Origin: Paenactinomyces guangxiensis
GTDB taxonomy: Bacteria; Bacillota; Bacilli; Thermoactinomycetales; Thermoactinomycetaceae
Assembly (NCBI RefSeq): GCF_016055185.1
Contig: NZ_JAECVR010000028.1
Location: 1 to 38,288, forward strand
DNA length: 38,288 nucleotides
Direction of reading: 5' to 3'
The number at the start of each line of letters is the position of its first letter. Within the stretch, counting starts at the first letter, position 1. Made by a program: the position numbers and the translations under genes. The notes beneath the pieces are model-generated. The model was not told where the DNA came from. It made no database searches and saw only the letters and a program-made list of their open reading frames with translations. This document shows, in pieces, positions 16,067 to 26,128 of this stretch.

Positions 16067-17536
16067 CTATTTTTGGGGAATGGCTGACAAGTATGAGCGG
16101 ATATCAACCCCCAGCCCTTCAGCAAGGCGGGTTCCCAGTTGGCTGTCAGCGCGGTAGAAATTGCAGATTGCGAGCAGTTGGGTCTGGGAGTGGACCTCTT
16201 TAAGATCATTCACCAGGTTTTTCACCAGATGATCCTGCATCTCTTTGGAGAAGCTGCGATAACGTTCACCGGCCTGTTTGAAATCATTGGTGCGGTCGAT
16301 TTTGCGACGCGTGGCGGAGCCAGCAAGAGGTGCTTCACTTTCCACATATTGCGGTGTTTCTTTGGGGGTATCTTCGTAACGGTTGGGTTCATAGTTGATC
16401 GGTGAGGGATTTTGTCTGGTCTGCATAAAGCCGTCCCGTTGATAATTTTGTACTCGTGCATAGGGACAGTTGACCGGAATGTTTAAGTAATTGGGTCCTA
16501 AGCGGTGACGTTGGGTGTCCGGGTAGGAAAAAAGCCGACCCTGTAACAGCTTATCTTCAGACGGTTCAATTCCGGGGACCAGAGCACTTGGAGAGAAGGC
16601 TGATTGTTCCACTTCGGCGAAGAAATTTTGCGGGTTACGGTTCAGTGTCATTTTGCCCACTTTGAGGAGCGGATAAAGATCTTCCGGCCAGACTTTGGTG
16701 GGGTCGAGTGGATCGAAATCCAGTTTTTCAAAGTCGGAGGGCGGCATCATTTGTACAAACAGATCCCACTCCGGATAATCACCCTTCTCAATATGTTCAT
16801 AGAGGTCCCGGGTGGCGTGTTGAAAGTCTTTGCCCTGAATTTCCTTTGCTTCTTCTGCTGTTAATGTTTTTATTCCTTGTTTTGGTTTCCAATGGTATTT
16901 GACATACACTACCTCCCCTTGATCATTGATCCATTTAAATGCGTGGACGCCGAAACCTTCCATCTGCCGATAGTTTGCAGGGGTTCCCAGGTTGGAGAAC
17001 AGCCAGACCAGCATGTGGGTCGACTCCGGTGTTAAACTCATAAAGTCCCAGTATCTGTCGGGGGCCTGGATATTTGTATGGGGTGCGGGCTTTAAGGAGT
17101 GAACCATGTCAGGAAATTTGAGGGCGTCACGGATGAAGAAGACAGGCAGATGGTTTCCGACGATATCATAGTTTCCTTCTTCTGTGTAAAACTTAGTCGC
17201 AAATCCGCGCGGATCGCGAACTGTTTCCGGGGAGCCTTTGGGATGGATCACAGTGGAAAACCTGACAAAAACAGGCGTATCCCGGCCTTTTTCCTGCAAA
17301 AAGTGAGCTTTGGTGTATTTTTTCATGCTGTTTTCTACCACAAACACACCATGCGCTCCCGCGCCACGGGCGTGGACGACACGTTCGGGGATGCGTTCCC
17401 GGTCAAAGTGGGCCAGCTTCTCAATGAGATGGTAATCTTCCAGCAGTGTAGGACCGTGTTGACCTGCCGTACGCGAGTTTTGATTATCACCGACAGGAGC
17501 ACCTTGATTGGTTGTAAGTTTTTTCTTATCTTTCAT
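16067..17536 (-). CDS. katA: heme catalase (monofunctional, small subunit)
   Basis: The 489-residue protein decomposes hydrogen peroxide in the cytosol. The start is the ATG at 17536 behind GAGGTG; an upstream in-frame start lies in the promoter region. The distal-side histidine is His55 in RVVHARGAG, and Asn128 is in VGNHLPVFFIRD. The heme-ligand tyrosine Tyr338 is in RLFSYPDTQRHR, which fits the catalase signature. The N-terminal sequence TTNQGAPVGDNQNS and the total length are those of clade 3 catalases such as B. subtilis KatA. A PerR-like box lies 48 bases upstream, so peroxide induction is likely. It is a single-gene unit with its own terminator. Confidence 0.95.
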   Translation of the reverse strand: MKDKKKLTTNQGAPVGDNQNSRTAGQHGPTLLEDYHLIEKLAHFDRERIPERVVHARGAGAHGVFVVENSMKKYTKAHFLQEKGRDTPVFVRFSTVIHPKGSPETVRDPRGFATKFYTEEGNYDIVGNHLPVFFIRDALKFPDMVHSLKPAPHTNIQAPDRYWDFMSLTPESTHMLVWLFSNLGTPANYRQMEGFGVHAFKWINDQGEVVYVKYHWKPKQGIKTLTAEEAKEIQGKDFQHATRDLYEHIEKGDYPEWDLFVQMMPPSDFEKLDFDPLDPTKVWPEDLYPLLKVGKMTLNRNPQNFFAEVEQSAFSPSALVPGIEPSEDKLLQGRLFSYPDTQRHRLGPNYLNIPVNCPYARVQNYQRDGFMQTRQNPSPINYEPNRYEDTPKETPQYVESEAPLAGSATRRKIDRTNDFKQAGERYRSFSKEMQDHLVKNLVNDLKEVHSQTQLLAICNFYRADSQLGTRLAEGLGVDIRSYLSAIPQK

Positions 17537-17583
17537 GGTTTCACCTCTTAAATTATGTGGATTAAATGAAATCAAATATTAAT

Positions 17584-17598
17584 TTAAAATCATTATTA
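17584..17598 (-). promoter_or_regulatory. PerR-box-like operator of catalase
   Basis: On the minus strand, TAATAATGATTTTAA matches the PerR box TTATAATNATTATAA at 12 of 14 defined positions. It lies 48 bases upstream of the katA start in an AT-rich promoter region. Because the region is so AT-rich, chance agreement is possible. Confidence 0.5.
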
Positions 17599-17677
17599 TT
17601 TATATACTCATTTATATTTTCTAAAAAAACGGTCTGTTCCGTCAATATTTTTGGGAAATTTTTTAAGTCATGCATAA

Positions 17678-17706
17678 GAAATGTCCCCCGAACGGAAGGA
17701 CATTTC
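17678..17706. terminator. inverted repeat, possible terminator
   Basis: GAAATGTCC (17678-17686) and GGACATTTC (17698-17706) form a perfect 9-bp stem between catalase and the cupredoxin gene. On the minus strand the T tract after it is weak (TTATGCATG), so termination is likely but not certain. Confidence 0.5.
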
Positions 17707-17744
17707 CTGGATCTGTTTATAGATTTTTCAGGTGACACTCTGAA

Positions 17745-18213
17745 CTAGGGATTGATCACGGTGATATAGCCGATCATTGGACCATGAGTCTCAGGAGTCA
17801 GATGATCATGGCAGATAAGTTCAAAGGTACCGTTGCGATTGGGTTGAAACGTAACGGTCGTTATTTCTCCCTTTTTAACCATTCCTTTTATATTTAAACC
17901 GGGGCTGGAAAAGCGGTGGACTTTCCCGTGAAGCCCGTGCAGATGGAGACGGATGGATTCTCCTTTTTGTACGACAATCGTTCCCGGATCCCAGCGGTAC
18001 GCTTCAACTTCCATTCCGCTTATCTTTGCTTTGTATTCCACTGTAAACAGATGGATATCCCGGACGGCCGGGGGGGGAGTAAGGGTTTGTGCTTACTTTT
18101 TTGAAGGCCAGGGATTCCTTAAACCAGGGCACAGCAGGAAGAAGAAAAGTGATTCCAATCAGCACCAATATAAATGTAATGAACAGATAAATCCATTGGC
18201 GTGAAGTAATCAT
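17745..18213 (-). pseudogene. membrane-anchored cupredoxin, frameshift in poly-G tract
   Basis: Two minus-strand frames make one protein of about 155 residues. From the ATG at 18213 (GGAGGT upstream), a membrane anchor comes first (WIYLFITFILVLIGITFLLP, about 7-26), then KVSTNPYSPP. Then comes a run of eight G (eight C on the coding strand, 18070-18077). After it the frame is wrong; removing one base gives AVRDIHLFTVEYKAKISG and the cupredoxin domain down to 17745. Copper-ligand-like residues are HLHGLHGKVH and CHDHLTPETHGPM, similar to subunit-II-like and nitrous-oxide-reductase-like cupredoxins but with a single Cys, as in type 1 sites. Such proteins sit outside the membrane and may carry electrons or store copper. 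The break is in a homopolymer, so a sequencing error or slippage-controlled expression is as possible as decay. Confidence 0.7.
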
Positions 18214-18296
18214 AGAGTACCTCCGTTTAGCTGTTTTTCTGTTTCATTATCTACGAAAAAAAATGTTTTATGCCATATTTGGAAAAACATTTCCAG

Positions 18297-18325
18297 TTCT
18301 CATTCCCGGCATGGTGAGATATAAT
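18297..18325 (+). promoter_or_regulatory. sigma-A-like promoter of the 64-aa gene
   Basis: TTCTCA and a perfect TATAAT (18320-18325) are 17 bases apart, about 32 bases upstream of the start codon. Confidence 0.5.
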
Positions 18326-18357
18326 AAGAACAAACGTTCCTGTTTGAGGTGTGAAGA

Positions 18358-18552
18358 ATGGTTGACCTCATTTTAAAAAAGGCGTTTGAAGCCGGTAGGA
18401 ATGTACAAATTATCTATATGGACCAAAACAGACAGATCACGCAAAGACGGATCAGGATCTTTAAGCTGGATGAGACAAAAATAGAGGCCTACTGCTATTT
18501 GCGCAAGGCGCCGCGCTGGTTTGACCGTTCAAATATTTTAGCCGCCGGGTGA
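18358..18552 (+). CDS. small WYL-like protein, 64 aa
   Basis: GAGGTG precedes the ATG by 7-8 bases. The product is one small domain: an N-terminal helix (DLILKKAFEAGRNV), strand IIYMDQNRQITQRRIRI, then FKLDETKIEAYCYLRKAPRWF and DRSNIL. The order helix, IxYxD, RxI, xAYCYLR, F-x-x-x-R-I-L is that of the core of WYL domains, which in longer proteins bind nucleic acid or nucleotide ligands. Small stand-alone forms occur in bacilli with unknown function. It has no HTH. It is followed by a 45-aa membrane protein gene. Confidence 0.6.
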   Translation: MVDLILKKAFEAGRNVQIIYMDQNRQITQRRIRIFKLDETKIEAYCYLRKAPRWFDRSNILAAG

Positions 18553-18700
18553 CGGTTCCCGGAATTGTCAGATTCGGCTGCTGTGATCTTGTTTTACAGG
18601 CGGGGAAAGAATGCTATACTTGTGGTGTTGCAAAGTTGTTGAGGCCATTCGCTCACTTTACCGGCATGAATGGTTGTATGGTTGTAAGGAGGAGCAGGAT

Positions 18701-18838
18701 ATGAAATCTCAAGTTCAACATGGTACCAATGAAAACCAAGAGAATGATTTTCTGGATGCAGTTGTAAGTACTGCTGTAACGACTGCCGTTTTCATGGGAA
18801 TTTTTATCGTTGCTACAGTCATTTCTTTGCTGAAGTAA
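18701..18838 (+). CDS. small single-span membrane protein, YqzM-like
   Basis: The start is the ATG at 18701 behind AAGGAGGAG; the upstream in-frame ATG at 18611 has no ribosome site. The 45-residue product has a polar N-terminus (KSQVQHGTNENQEND) and one membrane helix (VVSTAVTTAVFMGIFIVATV) ending in ISLLK. Its size, polar head and IVATVI ending resemble the small YqzM family of bacilli, whose function I do not know. A terminator follows 13 bases after the stop. Confidence 0.6.
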   Translation: MKSQVQHGTNENQENDFLDAVVSTAVTTAVFMGIFIVATVISLLK

Positions 18839-18851
18839 TCGCTTTGTGTAA

Positions 18852-18885
18852 AGAGGGGGTTAGGAATTTAACCTTCTCTTTTTTT
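18852..18885 (+). terminator. intrinsic terminator
   Basis: AGAGGGGGTTA pairs with TAACCTTCTCT (two G-T pairs) and is followed by T7. It ends the small membrane protein gene. Confidence 0.85.
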
Positions 18886-19065
18886 GTAGTGAAAAAACTT
18901 AAGCTTTGAACGGTTGGCAAACAACGGCTGTCTGAGCTATACTTGCAAAAGAGCCAAACTGGTGCTGTTTTTTCATGTTTGGGGCTGTTGGCAAGGAGTC
19001 CAAAGGCATGTTTATCAGGGGTGAATCCGGTTTTTGGGCATTGTTCCATGTAAGGGGATTCATTT

Positions 19066-19093
19066 TTGACGTAAACAGCAACTTACATAAATG
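19066..19093 (+). promoter_or_regulatory. possible sucCD promoter; rest of gap empty
   Basis: TTGACG (19066-19071) and TAAATG (19088-19093) are 16 bases apart and lie 58 bases before sucC. Apart from this, I see no gene, RNA or clear repeat in the 265 bases from 18886 to sucC. Confidence 0.4.
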
Positions 19094-19150
19094 TTGTGGG
19101 AATAAGTTTGGCTGTTTATGCGGTGATCGACAAGGATTGGGGGATAGGGA

Positions 19151-20320
19151 ATGAACGTACATGAGTATCAAGGCAAACAAGTCCTGAAAAAATACGGTGT
19201 CGTTGTCCCGAACGGATCTGTTGCGTTTACACCTGAAGAAGCGGTAGAAGCAGCAGAGCGTTTGGATGGAAACCTGTGGGTTGTCAAAGCACAAATCCAT
19301 GCAGGCGGCCGTGGAAAAGCGGGTGGAGTGAAGCTGGCCCGCAGTCTGGAAGAAGTGCGCCAGCATGCGACCGAACTTTTGGGGAAAGTACTGGTAACCC
19401 ATCAAACCGGTCCCGAGGGAAAAGAAGTTAAGCGCCTGTTGATTGAAGAAGGACTACCGATTGAAAAAGAATATTACGTTGGTGTGGTGATCGACCGTTC
19501 GACCGGTCGTGTTGTCATGATGGCTTCGGAAGAAGGCGGAACGGAGATTGAAGAAGTAGCAGCCAAAACTCCGGAAAAAATCTTCAAAGAAGTGATTGAC
19601 CCGGCGATTGGGATGATGCCGTTCCAGGCTCGCCGCCTGGCCTACAACATCAATATTCCAAAAGACAAAGTAAATCAGGCTGTCAAATTTATGCTGGCTC
19701 TTTATGATGCATTTACGGATAACGACTGTTCACTGGCTGAAATCAATCCGCTCATCACCACCACGGATGGACGTGTGATGGCACTGGATGCCAAACTAAA
19801 CTTCGATTCCAACGCGCTCTTCCGCCATAAGGATATCCAGGAGTTGCGCGATCTCGATGAAGAAGATGCCAAGGAAATTGAAGCTTCTAAATATGACTTG
19901 AGTTATATTGCGCTAGACGGAAATATTGGCTGTATGGTAAACGGAGCCGGCCTGGCGATGGCAACGATGGACATTATCAAACATTATGGCGGGGAACCGG
20001 CTAACTTCCTCGATGTCGGGGGCGGTGCAACCACTGAAAAAGTAACAGAAGCATTTAAAATTATTCTTTCCGATGAAAATGTCAAAGGAATTTTCGTTAA
20101 CATCTTCGGTGGAATTATGAAATGTGATGTGATCGCCACGGGGGTTGTAGAAGCGGCGAAAGAAGTCGGCTTAAACCACCCGTTAGTCGTCCGCCTTGAA
20201 GGGACCAATGTTGAGCTGGGCAAAAAGATCCTGCAAGAATCTGGCCTTAAAATTGTGGCGGCAGACTCGATGGCAGATGGAGCGCAAAAAATCGTTCAAC
20301 TGGTAAAGGAATCTGCGTAA
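19151..20320 (+). CDS. sucC: succinyl-CoA ligase beta subunit
   Basis: The 389-residue ATP-grasp subunit of succinyl-CoA synthetase starts at an ATG behind GGGGGATAGGG. The TCA-cycle complex makes ATP or GTP and succinate from succinyl-CoA together with Suc[18 protein letters not shown] is the family N-terminus, [13 protein letters not shown] (about 53-65) is the nucleotide-binding loop, and AEINPLI carries metal ligands. The C-terminal CoA-ligase domain has [19 protein letters not shown] and [13 protein letters not shown]. Length and motifs are normal. sucD follows after 36 bases. Confidence 0.96.
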   Translation: MNVHEYQGKQVLKKYGVVVPNGSVAFTPEEAVEAAERLDGNLWVVKAQIHAGGRGKAGGVKLARSLEEVRQHATELLGKVLVTHQTGPEGKEVKRLLIEEGLPIEKEYYVGVVIDRSTGRVVMMASEEGGTEIEEVAAKTPEKIFKEVIDPAIGMMPFQARRLAYNINIPKDKVNQAVKFMLALYDAFTDNDCSLAEINPLITTTDGRVMALDAKLNFDSNALFRHKDIQELRDLDEEDAKEIEASKYDLSYIALDGNIGCMVNGAGLAMATMDIIKHYGGEPANFLDVGGGATTEKVTEAFKIILSDENVKGIFVNIFGGIMKCDVIATGVVEAAKEVGLNHPLVVRLEGTNVELGKKILQESGLKIVAADSMADGAQKIVQLVKESA

Positions 20321-20356
20321 AGGTCGAAAGAACGTCCGAGAAAGGTGGGTTATAGG

Positions 20357-21262
20357 GTGAGTATTTTTGTAAATAAGGATACAAAAGTGATCACACAGAA
20401 TATTACCGGGGCCACTGGTTTGTTCCATACCAAACAAGCAGTTGAGTATGGTACCCAAGTGGTTGCCGGAGCGACCCCTGGTAAAGGTGGTATCGAAGTC
20501 GAAGGGATCCCTGTGTTTGATACAGTTTTAGAGGCAAAAGAAGCAACTGGTGCGAATGCGTCTGTCATCTACGTTCCGGCTGCGTTTGCTGCGGATGCAG
20601 TCATGGAAGCAGTCGACGCGGAATTAGATCTTGTTGTTTGTATCACAGAAGGAATTCCCGTCCTCGATATGGTAAAAGTAAAGCGTTACCTCGAAGGGAG
20701 AAAAACACGGCTGATCGGTCCGAACTGTCCCGGCGTGATCACTCCCGGCGAGTGCAAGATCGGAATTATGCCCGGTTATATTCATACTCCTGGTCATGTG
20801 GGAATCGTTTCCCGCAGCGGAACGTTAACCTATGAAGCTGTTCATCAGCTGTCCACCCGGGGAATCGGCCAGTCCACAGCTGTCGGTATCGGCGGAGATC
20901 CGGTAAACGGAACCAATTTTATTGATTGTTTAAAAGCATTTGAGGAGGACCCGGATACCAAAGCTGTCGTCATGATCGGTGAAATCGGGGGCACGGCGGA
21001 AGAAGAAGCCGCTGAGTGGATTAAAGCCAATATGACCAAGCCGGTTGTCGGCTTTATCGGGGGCCAGACTGCTCCTCCGGGAAAACGGATGGGACACGCG
21101 GGAGCCATCATTTCCGGTGGTAAAGGTACGGCTGCAGAAAAGATTGCTACTCTGGAAAAATGTGGCGTAGCTGTTGCTCCAACACCTGCAGTGATCGGTG
21201 AAACATTGGTACGGGTTCTGGAAGAAAAAGGTTTGCTGAGCGAGTGCATCACAAGAAACTAA
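20357..21262 (+). CDS. sucD: succinyl-CoA ligase alpha subunit
   Basis: GTG at 20357 is chosen because AAAGGTGGG lies 8 bases upstream and the product then begins (M)[10 protein letters not shown], the usual start. This gives 301 residues, close to other bacilli. [14 protein letters not shown] is the CoA-binding Rossmann loop, [10 protein letters not shown] follows, SRSGTLTYE is the family signature, and the phosphorylated histidine is in [17 protein letters not shown] near residue 246. It forms the SucCD complex of the TCA cycle. A terminator follows directly. Confidence 0.96.
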   Translation: MSIFVNKDTKVITQNITGATGLFHTKQAVEYGTQVVAGATPGKGGIEVEGIPVFDTVLEAKEATGANASVIYVPAAFAADAVMEAVDAELDLVVCITEGIPVLDMVKVKRYLEGRKTRLIGPNCPGVITPGECKIGIMPGYIHTPGHVGIVSRSGTLTYEAVHQLSTRGIGQSTAVGIGGDPVNGTNFIDCLKAFEEDPDTKAVVMIGEIGGTAEEEAAEWIKANMTKPVVGFIGGQTAPPGKRMGHAGAIISGGKGTAAEKIATLEKCGVAVAPTPAVIGETLVRVLEEKGLLSECITRN

Positions 21263-21279
21263 CATCTGCTGCTTTTTTT

Positions 21280-21306
21280 GGGAACCTTCTGTCGGGTTCC
21301 CTTTTT
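21280..21306 (+). terminator. terminator of sucCD
   Basis: GGGAACC (21280-21286) pairs with GGTTCCC (21295-21301) and is followed by T5. Confidence 0.85.
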
Positions 21307-21329
21307 CTTTGTAATGAGGGGGAAAAGAG

Positions 21330-22430
21330 ATGAATGAGCAGGCAGGATTAGTGGCGATGCATCAGATTGCCGGAGTGGGATGGCATACCATTGACAAGCT
21401 TCGGCGGGCGGGGTGGTCACCTGATCAAGATTTAACTCCATCAATTATTGACGGGCTAGCCGGTCAACAGGTGTCCCAAAAAACGGTCGAGTATATTCGA
21501 ACCCAATGGACACCCGCCTTCATCAAAAAAGTAACCTCAGAACTGAAGGATAGAGGAATTGCTGTATTAACTCCGATCGATGAAAAATACCCCGGTTTGT
21601 TAAAAGAGATTGCGCAGCCGCCGTGGGTGTTATACATCAAAGGGGATATTGAGCTGTTAAGCGAGCCTTGCCTCGCAGTGGTGGGAACCAGAAAGTCTAC
21701 CCCTTACGGCCTGCGTGTTACTCGTATTCTGTCTGAGCAGATCACCAGAGCGGGATGGGTGCTTGTCAGCGGGATGGCAAATGGGATCGACGGGGAGGCA
21801 CATCGCAGTGCATTAAAGGCAGAGGGAAAAACGATTGCTGTATTGGGAACCGGAGTGGATGTGATGTACCCCAAAAATCATCGTTCACTCTATGAAGAAA
21901 TCGCGGCGAAAGGAGCAGTGATTTCTGAGATGCCGCCCGGAACCCAGCCGGCTCCCGGTTTGTTCCCACAGAGAAACCGTATTATCAGCGGGCTGAGCGT
22001 GGGGACAGTGGTGGTGGAAGCCGCAGGGCGATCAGGTTCTCTCATTACTGCCAATTTCAGCATAGAACAGGGGAGAGAAGTATTTGCCGTTCCCGGTCCA
22101 ATCACTTCCCCGCAGAGTAGGGGGACCCTGTCCCTCATTCAACAAGGAGCCAAATGTGTCATCGAAGCGGAAGATATATTTGAGGAGTTTACTTACAATC
22201 TGCCCTGTGCAAAGGAAAAAGAGATCACAGAAGATCTGGCAAAGGTTGCTTTAAGTGAACAGGAACGTGAAATTCTCAGATATATTCAGACGGAGCCGGT
22301 TCAGATTACCACTCTCATGGAAAAAACAGCCGGAAAAATGACGGTCGGTGAAGTTCACCAAACGTTATTATCTTTGGAAATCAAACAGGAAATTGCCCAA
22401 TTGCCGGGGTCGTATTATATTCGCAAGTAA
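21330..22430 (+). CDS. dprA: DNA-processing protein DprA/Smf
   Basis: The 366-residue protein loads RecA on incoming single-stranded DNA during transformation. An N-terminal helix-hairpin region (about 1-80) is followed by the Rossmann core with LAVVGTRKSTPYG (about 113-125), VLVSGMANGIDGEAHR, IAVLGTGVDVMYPKNHRSLY, SEMPPGTQPAPGLFPQRNRI and VEAAGRSGSLITA, all hallmarks of the family. A C-terminal winged helix (about 305-366) is present, as in many DprA proteins. The ATG has GAGGGGG 6-12 bases upstream. It lies between sucCD and topA, as in other Bacillales. It may take part in natural competence, but no other competence genes are in the window. Confidence 0.95.
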   Translation: MNEQAGLVAMHQIAGVGWHTIDKLRRAGWSPDQDLTPSIIDGLAGQQVSQKTVEYIRTQWTPAFIKKVTSELKDRGIAVLTPIDEKYPGLLKEIAQPPWVLYIKGDIELLSEPCLAVVGTRKSTPYGLRVTRILSEQITRAGWVLVSGMANGIDGEAHRSALKAEGKTIAVLGTGVDVMYPKNHRSLYEEIAAKGAVISEMPPGTQPAPGLFPQRNRIISGLSVGTVVVEAAGRSGSLITANFSIEQGREVFAVPGPITSPQSRGTLSLIQQGAKCVIEAEDIFEEFTYNLPCAKEKEITEDLAKVALSEQEREILRYIQTEPVQITTLMEKTAGKMTVGEVHQTLLSLEIKQEIAQLPGSYYIRK

Positions 22431-22627
22431 CATCTTACCCTCTTCCAGCGTATGTATATGCGAACTCAGGGTCATCCTTTGAAGTGAAATCAAAAATGGC
22501 AAGGTTGCCGAGCTGATTCTAAATCTGGTATTGTAACAAATACGAGTGAAAAAAAGCGATGTTAATACGACGAAGAAATTGTCACAATAATAGGGACGCT
22601 TACCAATTTCGAGGGGAGGGCCTTAGG

Positions 22628-24700
22628 ATGGCCGATTCGCTGGTCATTGTCGAATCGCCCGCCAAAGCCAAAACCATCGGCAAGTACTTGGGGAAAAAAT
22701 TTATCGTCAAAGCTTCGATGGGCCATGTGCGGGATTTACCAAAAAGCCAACTAGGCGTGAATATAGAACATAATTTTGAACCTAAATATATAACGGTCCG
22801 TGGAAAAGGGGACGTATTGAAACAATTGCGCGATGCCAAAAAGAAGGTGAAACGGGTTTATCTGGCGGCTGACCCTGACCGTGAAGGAGAAGCGATCGCC
22901 TGGCATTTGGCACATAGCCTGAATCTTCCTCTGGATGACAAATGCCGCGTCGTTTTTAATGAAATTACGAAACAGGCTGTTAAAGATGCATTTAAGCATC
23001 CGCGAAAGATAGATATGACTCTGGTGAATGCCCAACAAGCGCGTCGTGTGTTGGACCGTCTCGTCGGTTATGGAATTAGCCCGTTGCTCTGGAAAAAAGT
23101 GAAAAAGGGGCTTAGTGCCGGCAGGGTCCAATCTGTGGCGGTCAAGCTGATTATCGACCGGGAAAAAGAGATCAGACAATTTAAACCGGAGGAATATTGG
23201 ACTGTAACTGCGATTCTCCTACGCGGAGATGAACCGTTTGAAGCTAAATTTTACGGATATGGGAGTAAAAAAACAGAATTAAAATCAAAAGAAGATGTTG
23301 ATCAATTGCTCGCAGTCATCAAAGGAAAACGATTTGTTGTTGAAGAGGTCAAAAAGAGTGAGCGGAGAAGGAATCCGTCTCCTCCTTTTATCACTAGCAC
23401 CCTGCAACAGGAAGCGGCCCGTAAGCTAAATTTCCGCGCACAGAAAACAATGGCTGTCGCCCAGCAATTGTATGAAGGAGTAGATATAGGCAAAGAGGGA
23501 ACGGTCGGTTTGATCACTTATATGAGAACCGATTCAACCAGGGTATCCCAAACGGCTCAACAAGAAGTACGTTCCTACATTGGGGAGACGTTTGGAGACC
23601 GTTACGTTCCGGCTCAGCCGCGCACCCACAAGACAAAAGCGGGAGCTCAGGATGCACATGAAGCGATCCGCCCTACTTCAGTGACACGGACCCCGGCGCA
23701 ATTAAAGGGTGTATTGACCAGAGACCAATTGCGTTTGTATAAATTGATCTGGGAACGATTTGTTGCGTCACAGATGGCCCCGGCCGTACTGGATGCCATT
23801 TCGGCCAATATTCGCGCAGGAGAGGCACTGTTCCGGGCAACCGGTTCCAAAATAAAATTTCCCGGTTTTATGAAGGTGTATATTGAGGGTAGCGATGACA
23901 ATAAAAAAGAGGAAGAGTCATTTTTGCCCCCGCTGGAAGAAGGAGAACAGCTAAAGCGTAAATCGATTGACCCTAAACAGCACTTCACTCAGCCGCCACC
24001 GCGTTACACCGAAGCGCGCCTGGTGAAAGAGCTGGAAGAAAAGGGAATCGGACGGCCCAGTACTTATGCTCCTACTTTGGATACGATTCAAAAGCGGGGG
24101 TATGTCTTGCTTGAGGATAAACGGTTTGTTCCTTCTGAACTTGGCGAAATTGTGTTAGAGCTGATTGAGGAGTTTTTCCCGGAGATTATTAATGTTGAGT
24201 TTACTGCACATATGGAAGAAGATTTAGACCTGGTTGAAGAGGGGAAAGTGGACTGGGTACAGGTTCTGGATCGCTTTTACCAGTCGTTTGAGAAACGATT
24301 GTCCTTCGCTGAAAAAGAGATGGAGGAAGTGGAGATTCAAGACGAAGTATCCGACGAAGTCTGTGAAAAGTGCGGAAGCCTGATGGTATACAAATTTGGC
24401 CGTTACGGGAAGTTCTTGGCGTGCCCTTCGTTTCCGGAATGCCGGAATACCAAAGCGATCGTGAAATCGACCGGTGTCACCTGCCCCAAGTGTGAAAAAG
24501 GGGAGATTGTTGAACGGAAGAGTAAGAAGAAACGAACCTTTTACGGATGTAACCGATATCCGGATTGTGATTTTGTTTCATGGGATCGGCCGGTTCCGCG
24601 TCCGTGTCCGAGGTGTGAAAGGTTAATGGTAGAGAAAAAAGTGAAGAAACAGCCAGTGATCCGTTGTACGGAATGTGATTATCAGGAAGAGAAAGCGTAA
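22628..24700 (+). CDS. topA: DNA topoisomerase I (type IA)
   Basis: The start is the ATG at 22628 behind GAGGGGAGGG; upstream frames lack a ribosome site. The 690-residue enzyme relaxes negative supercoils. The Toprim domain opens with [18 protein letters not shown] and holds the acidic triad in [15 protein letters not shown]. The active-site tyrosine is in [15 protein letters not shown], near residue 298. Three C4 zinc fingers follow at the C-terminus: CEKCG to CPSFPEC, CPKCE to CNRYPDC, CPRCE to CTEC. The layout and length match the Bacillus enzyme. The stop is 16 bases before the trmFO start, so they are cotranscribed. Confidence 0.97.
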   Translation: MADSLVIVESPAKAKTIGKYLGKKFIVKASMGHVRDLPKSQLGVNIEHNFEPKYITVRGKGDVLKQLRDAKKKVKRVYLAADPDREGEAIAWHLAHSLNLPLDDKCRVVFNEITKQAVKDAFKHPRKIDMTLVNAQQARRVLDRLVGYGISPLLWKKVKKGLSAGRVQSVAVKLIIDREKEIRQFKPEEYWTVTAILLRGDEPFEAKFYGYGSKKTELKSKEDVDQLLAVIKGKRFVVEEVKKSERRRNPSPPFITSTLQQEAARKLNFRAQKTMAVAQQLYEGVDIGKEGTVGLITYMRTDSTRVSQTAQQEVRSYIGETFGDRYVPAQPRTHKTKAGAQDAHEAIRPTSVTRTPAQLKGVLTRDQLRLYKLIWERFVASQMAPAVLDAISANIRAGEALFRATGSKIKFPGFMKVYIEGSDDNKKEEESFLPPLEEGEQLKRKSIDPKQHFTQPPPRYTEARLVKELEEKGIGRPSTYAPTLDTIQKRGYVLLEDKRFVPSELGEIVLELIEEFFPEIINVEFTAHMEEDLDLVEEGKVDWVQVLDRFYQSFEKRLSFAEKEMEEVEIQDEVSDEVCEKCGSLMVYKFGRYGKFLACPSFPECRNTKAIVKSTGVTCPKCEKGEIVERKSKKKRTFYGCNRYPDCDFVSWDRPVPRPCPRCERLMVEKKVKKQPVIRCTECDYQEEKA

Positions 24701-24716
24701 GTGGAGGGGGAACAGG

Positions 24717-26039
24717 ATGTCAATAAAAGCAGTTACCGTTGTGGGAGCCGGCTTGGCGGGCAGTGAGGCTGCCTGGCAAATTGCCGAGCGCAGGGTTCCT
24801 GTACGTTTGTTTGAAATGCGACCGGTTCAGATGACACCGGCTCACCGCGGAGATCAGTTTGCAGAGTTAGTATGCAGCAATTCGCTTCGGGCAAACTCTC
24901 TGACAAATGCTGTTGGGATTTTAAAGGAAGAGATGCGCTGCCTTCATTCGCTGATTATGAAATGTGCTGACAAGCATGCCGTTCCGGCGGGAGGGGCACT
25001 GGCTGTGGACAGGGAGGCTTTTTCAGCGGAAATTACGGAGACTCTCCATAAACACCCGCTTGTGGAAGTGAGAAAAGAAGAGGTTACAGACATTCCGGAA
25101 GGTCCTGCGGTGATCGCCACAGGCCCCTTGACGTCTGCCGCACTTTCGGACAGGCTGCAAAAGCTGACCGGGGAAGAATACCTCTATTTTTATGATGCCG
25201 CCGCTCCGATTGTGGAAAAGGACAGCATTAATATGGACAAAGTATTTATCGCCTCCCGTTATGATAAAGGAGAAGCTGCTTATCTGAACTGTCCGATGAC
25301 AGAAGATGAATTTGAACAATTCTATGAAGCACTTGTGACGGCGGAAGTAGCTCCGCTCAAGGAATTTGAGAAGGAAATTTACTTTGAAGGCTGTATGCCG
25401 ATTGAAGTGATGGCGAAACGAGGAAAAAAAACTCTTCTCTTCGGTCCGATGAAACCGGTAGGGCTCATTGATCCGCGCACAGGAAAGCGGCCTTATGCGG
25501 TTGTTCAGCTTCGACAGGATAACAGTGCCGGGACGCTGTATAATTTGGTCGGTTTCCAGACCCATCTCAAATGGGGGCCGCAAAAGGAAATCATTCGCAT
25601 GATTCCCGGACTTGAACATGCTGAGATCGTCCGCTACGGGGTGATGCATCGCAATACATTTATCAATTCGCCGAAAGTACTGAAACCAACCTATCAATTT
25701 CGCAATAGGGAGACTCTTTTCTTTGCCGGACAAATGACCGGGGTTGAAGGTTATGTTGAGTCTGCAGCCGCGGGATTGATTGCGGGGATTAACGCGGCCC
25801 GTCTGGTGCATGGTCAGGAATTAATGGTTCCTCCCAGATCGACTGCGATCGGAAGCCTTGCACACTATATCACCACAGCCAATCCCGATCATTTCCAGCC
25901 GATGAACGCTAACTTTGGATTGTTTGAGGAGTTGCCCGAAAAGATCCGTTCAAAACAAGAACGTGCTAAAAAATACGCTGAACGGGCAATCAAAAACATT
26001 CAGAATTTTTCTCGTGAAGAGGGCAATTTTTCTTGCTAA
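24717..26039 (+). CDS. trmFO: folate-dependent tRNA m5U54 methyltransferase
   Basis: The start is the ATG at 24717 with GGAGGGGG upstream; the longer frame from 24675 overlaps topA. The 440-residue FAD enzyme uses methylenetetrahydrofolate to make m5U54 in the T-loop of t[23 protein letters not shown] is the N-terminal FAD-binding loop, followed by LFEMRP. Further family sequences are [52 protein letters not shown] and a C-terminal [15 protein letters not shown](A)G FAD-site block. The usual next gene, xerC, is absent. Confidence 0.96.
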   Translation: MSIKAVTVVGAGLAGSEAAWQIAERRVPVRLFEMRPVQMTPAHRGDQFAELVCSNSLRANSLTNAVGILKEEMRCLHSLIMKCADKHAVPAGGALAVDREAFSAEITETLHKHPLVEVRKEEVTDIPEGPAVIATGPLTSAALSDRLQKLTGEEYLYFYDAAAPIVEKDSINMDKVFIASRYDKGEAAYLNCPMTEDEFEQFYEALVTAEVAPLKEFEKEIYFEGCMPIEVMAKRGKKTLLFGPMKPVGLIDPRTGKRPYAVVQLRQDNSAGTLYNLVGFQTHLKWGPQKEIIRMIPGLEHAEIVRYGVMHRNTFINSPKVLKPTYQFRNRETLFFAGQMTGVEGYVESAAAGLIAGINAARLVHGQELMVPPRSTAIGSLAHYITTANPDHFQPMNANFGLFEELPEKIRSKQERAKKYAERAIKNIQNFSREEGNFSC

Positions 26040-26061
26040 CCCTTCTTCTGTGTGATAGTAT
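26033..26061 (+). promoter_or_regulatory. promoter of hslV-hslU-codY
   Basis: TTGCTA (26033-26038) and TAGTAT (26056-26061) are separated by exactly 17 bases, and TGA before the -10 makes it an extended -10. It lies in the gap where xerC is missing. The RNA leader of about 150 bases contains the hairpin at 26104-26128. Confidence 0.55.
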
Positions 26062-26103
26062 GACGGTGCGATGTGGAAATCATACATTCAGTTGAAACGG
26101 GGG

Positions 26104-26128
26104 ACAGCAGAGAGAAGGATGCTGCTGT
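26104..26128 (+). repeat. hairpin in the hslV leader
   Basis: ACAGCAG and CTGCTGT form a perfect 7-bp stem with an 11-base loop and are followed by TTCTTC. It may be a weak terminator or attenuator between trmFO and hslV. Confidence 0.4.

Noticed and set aside
15970..16209. N-terminal extension of the 139-aa protein
   Set aside because: It overlaps the catalase 3' end and terminator and has no ribosome site, while ATG 15969 has a strong one.
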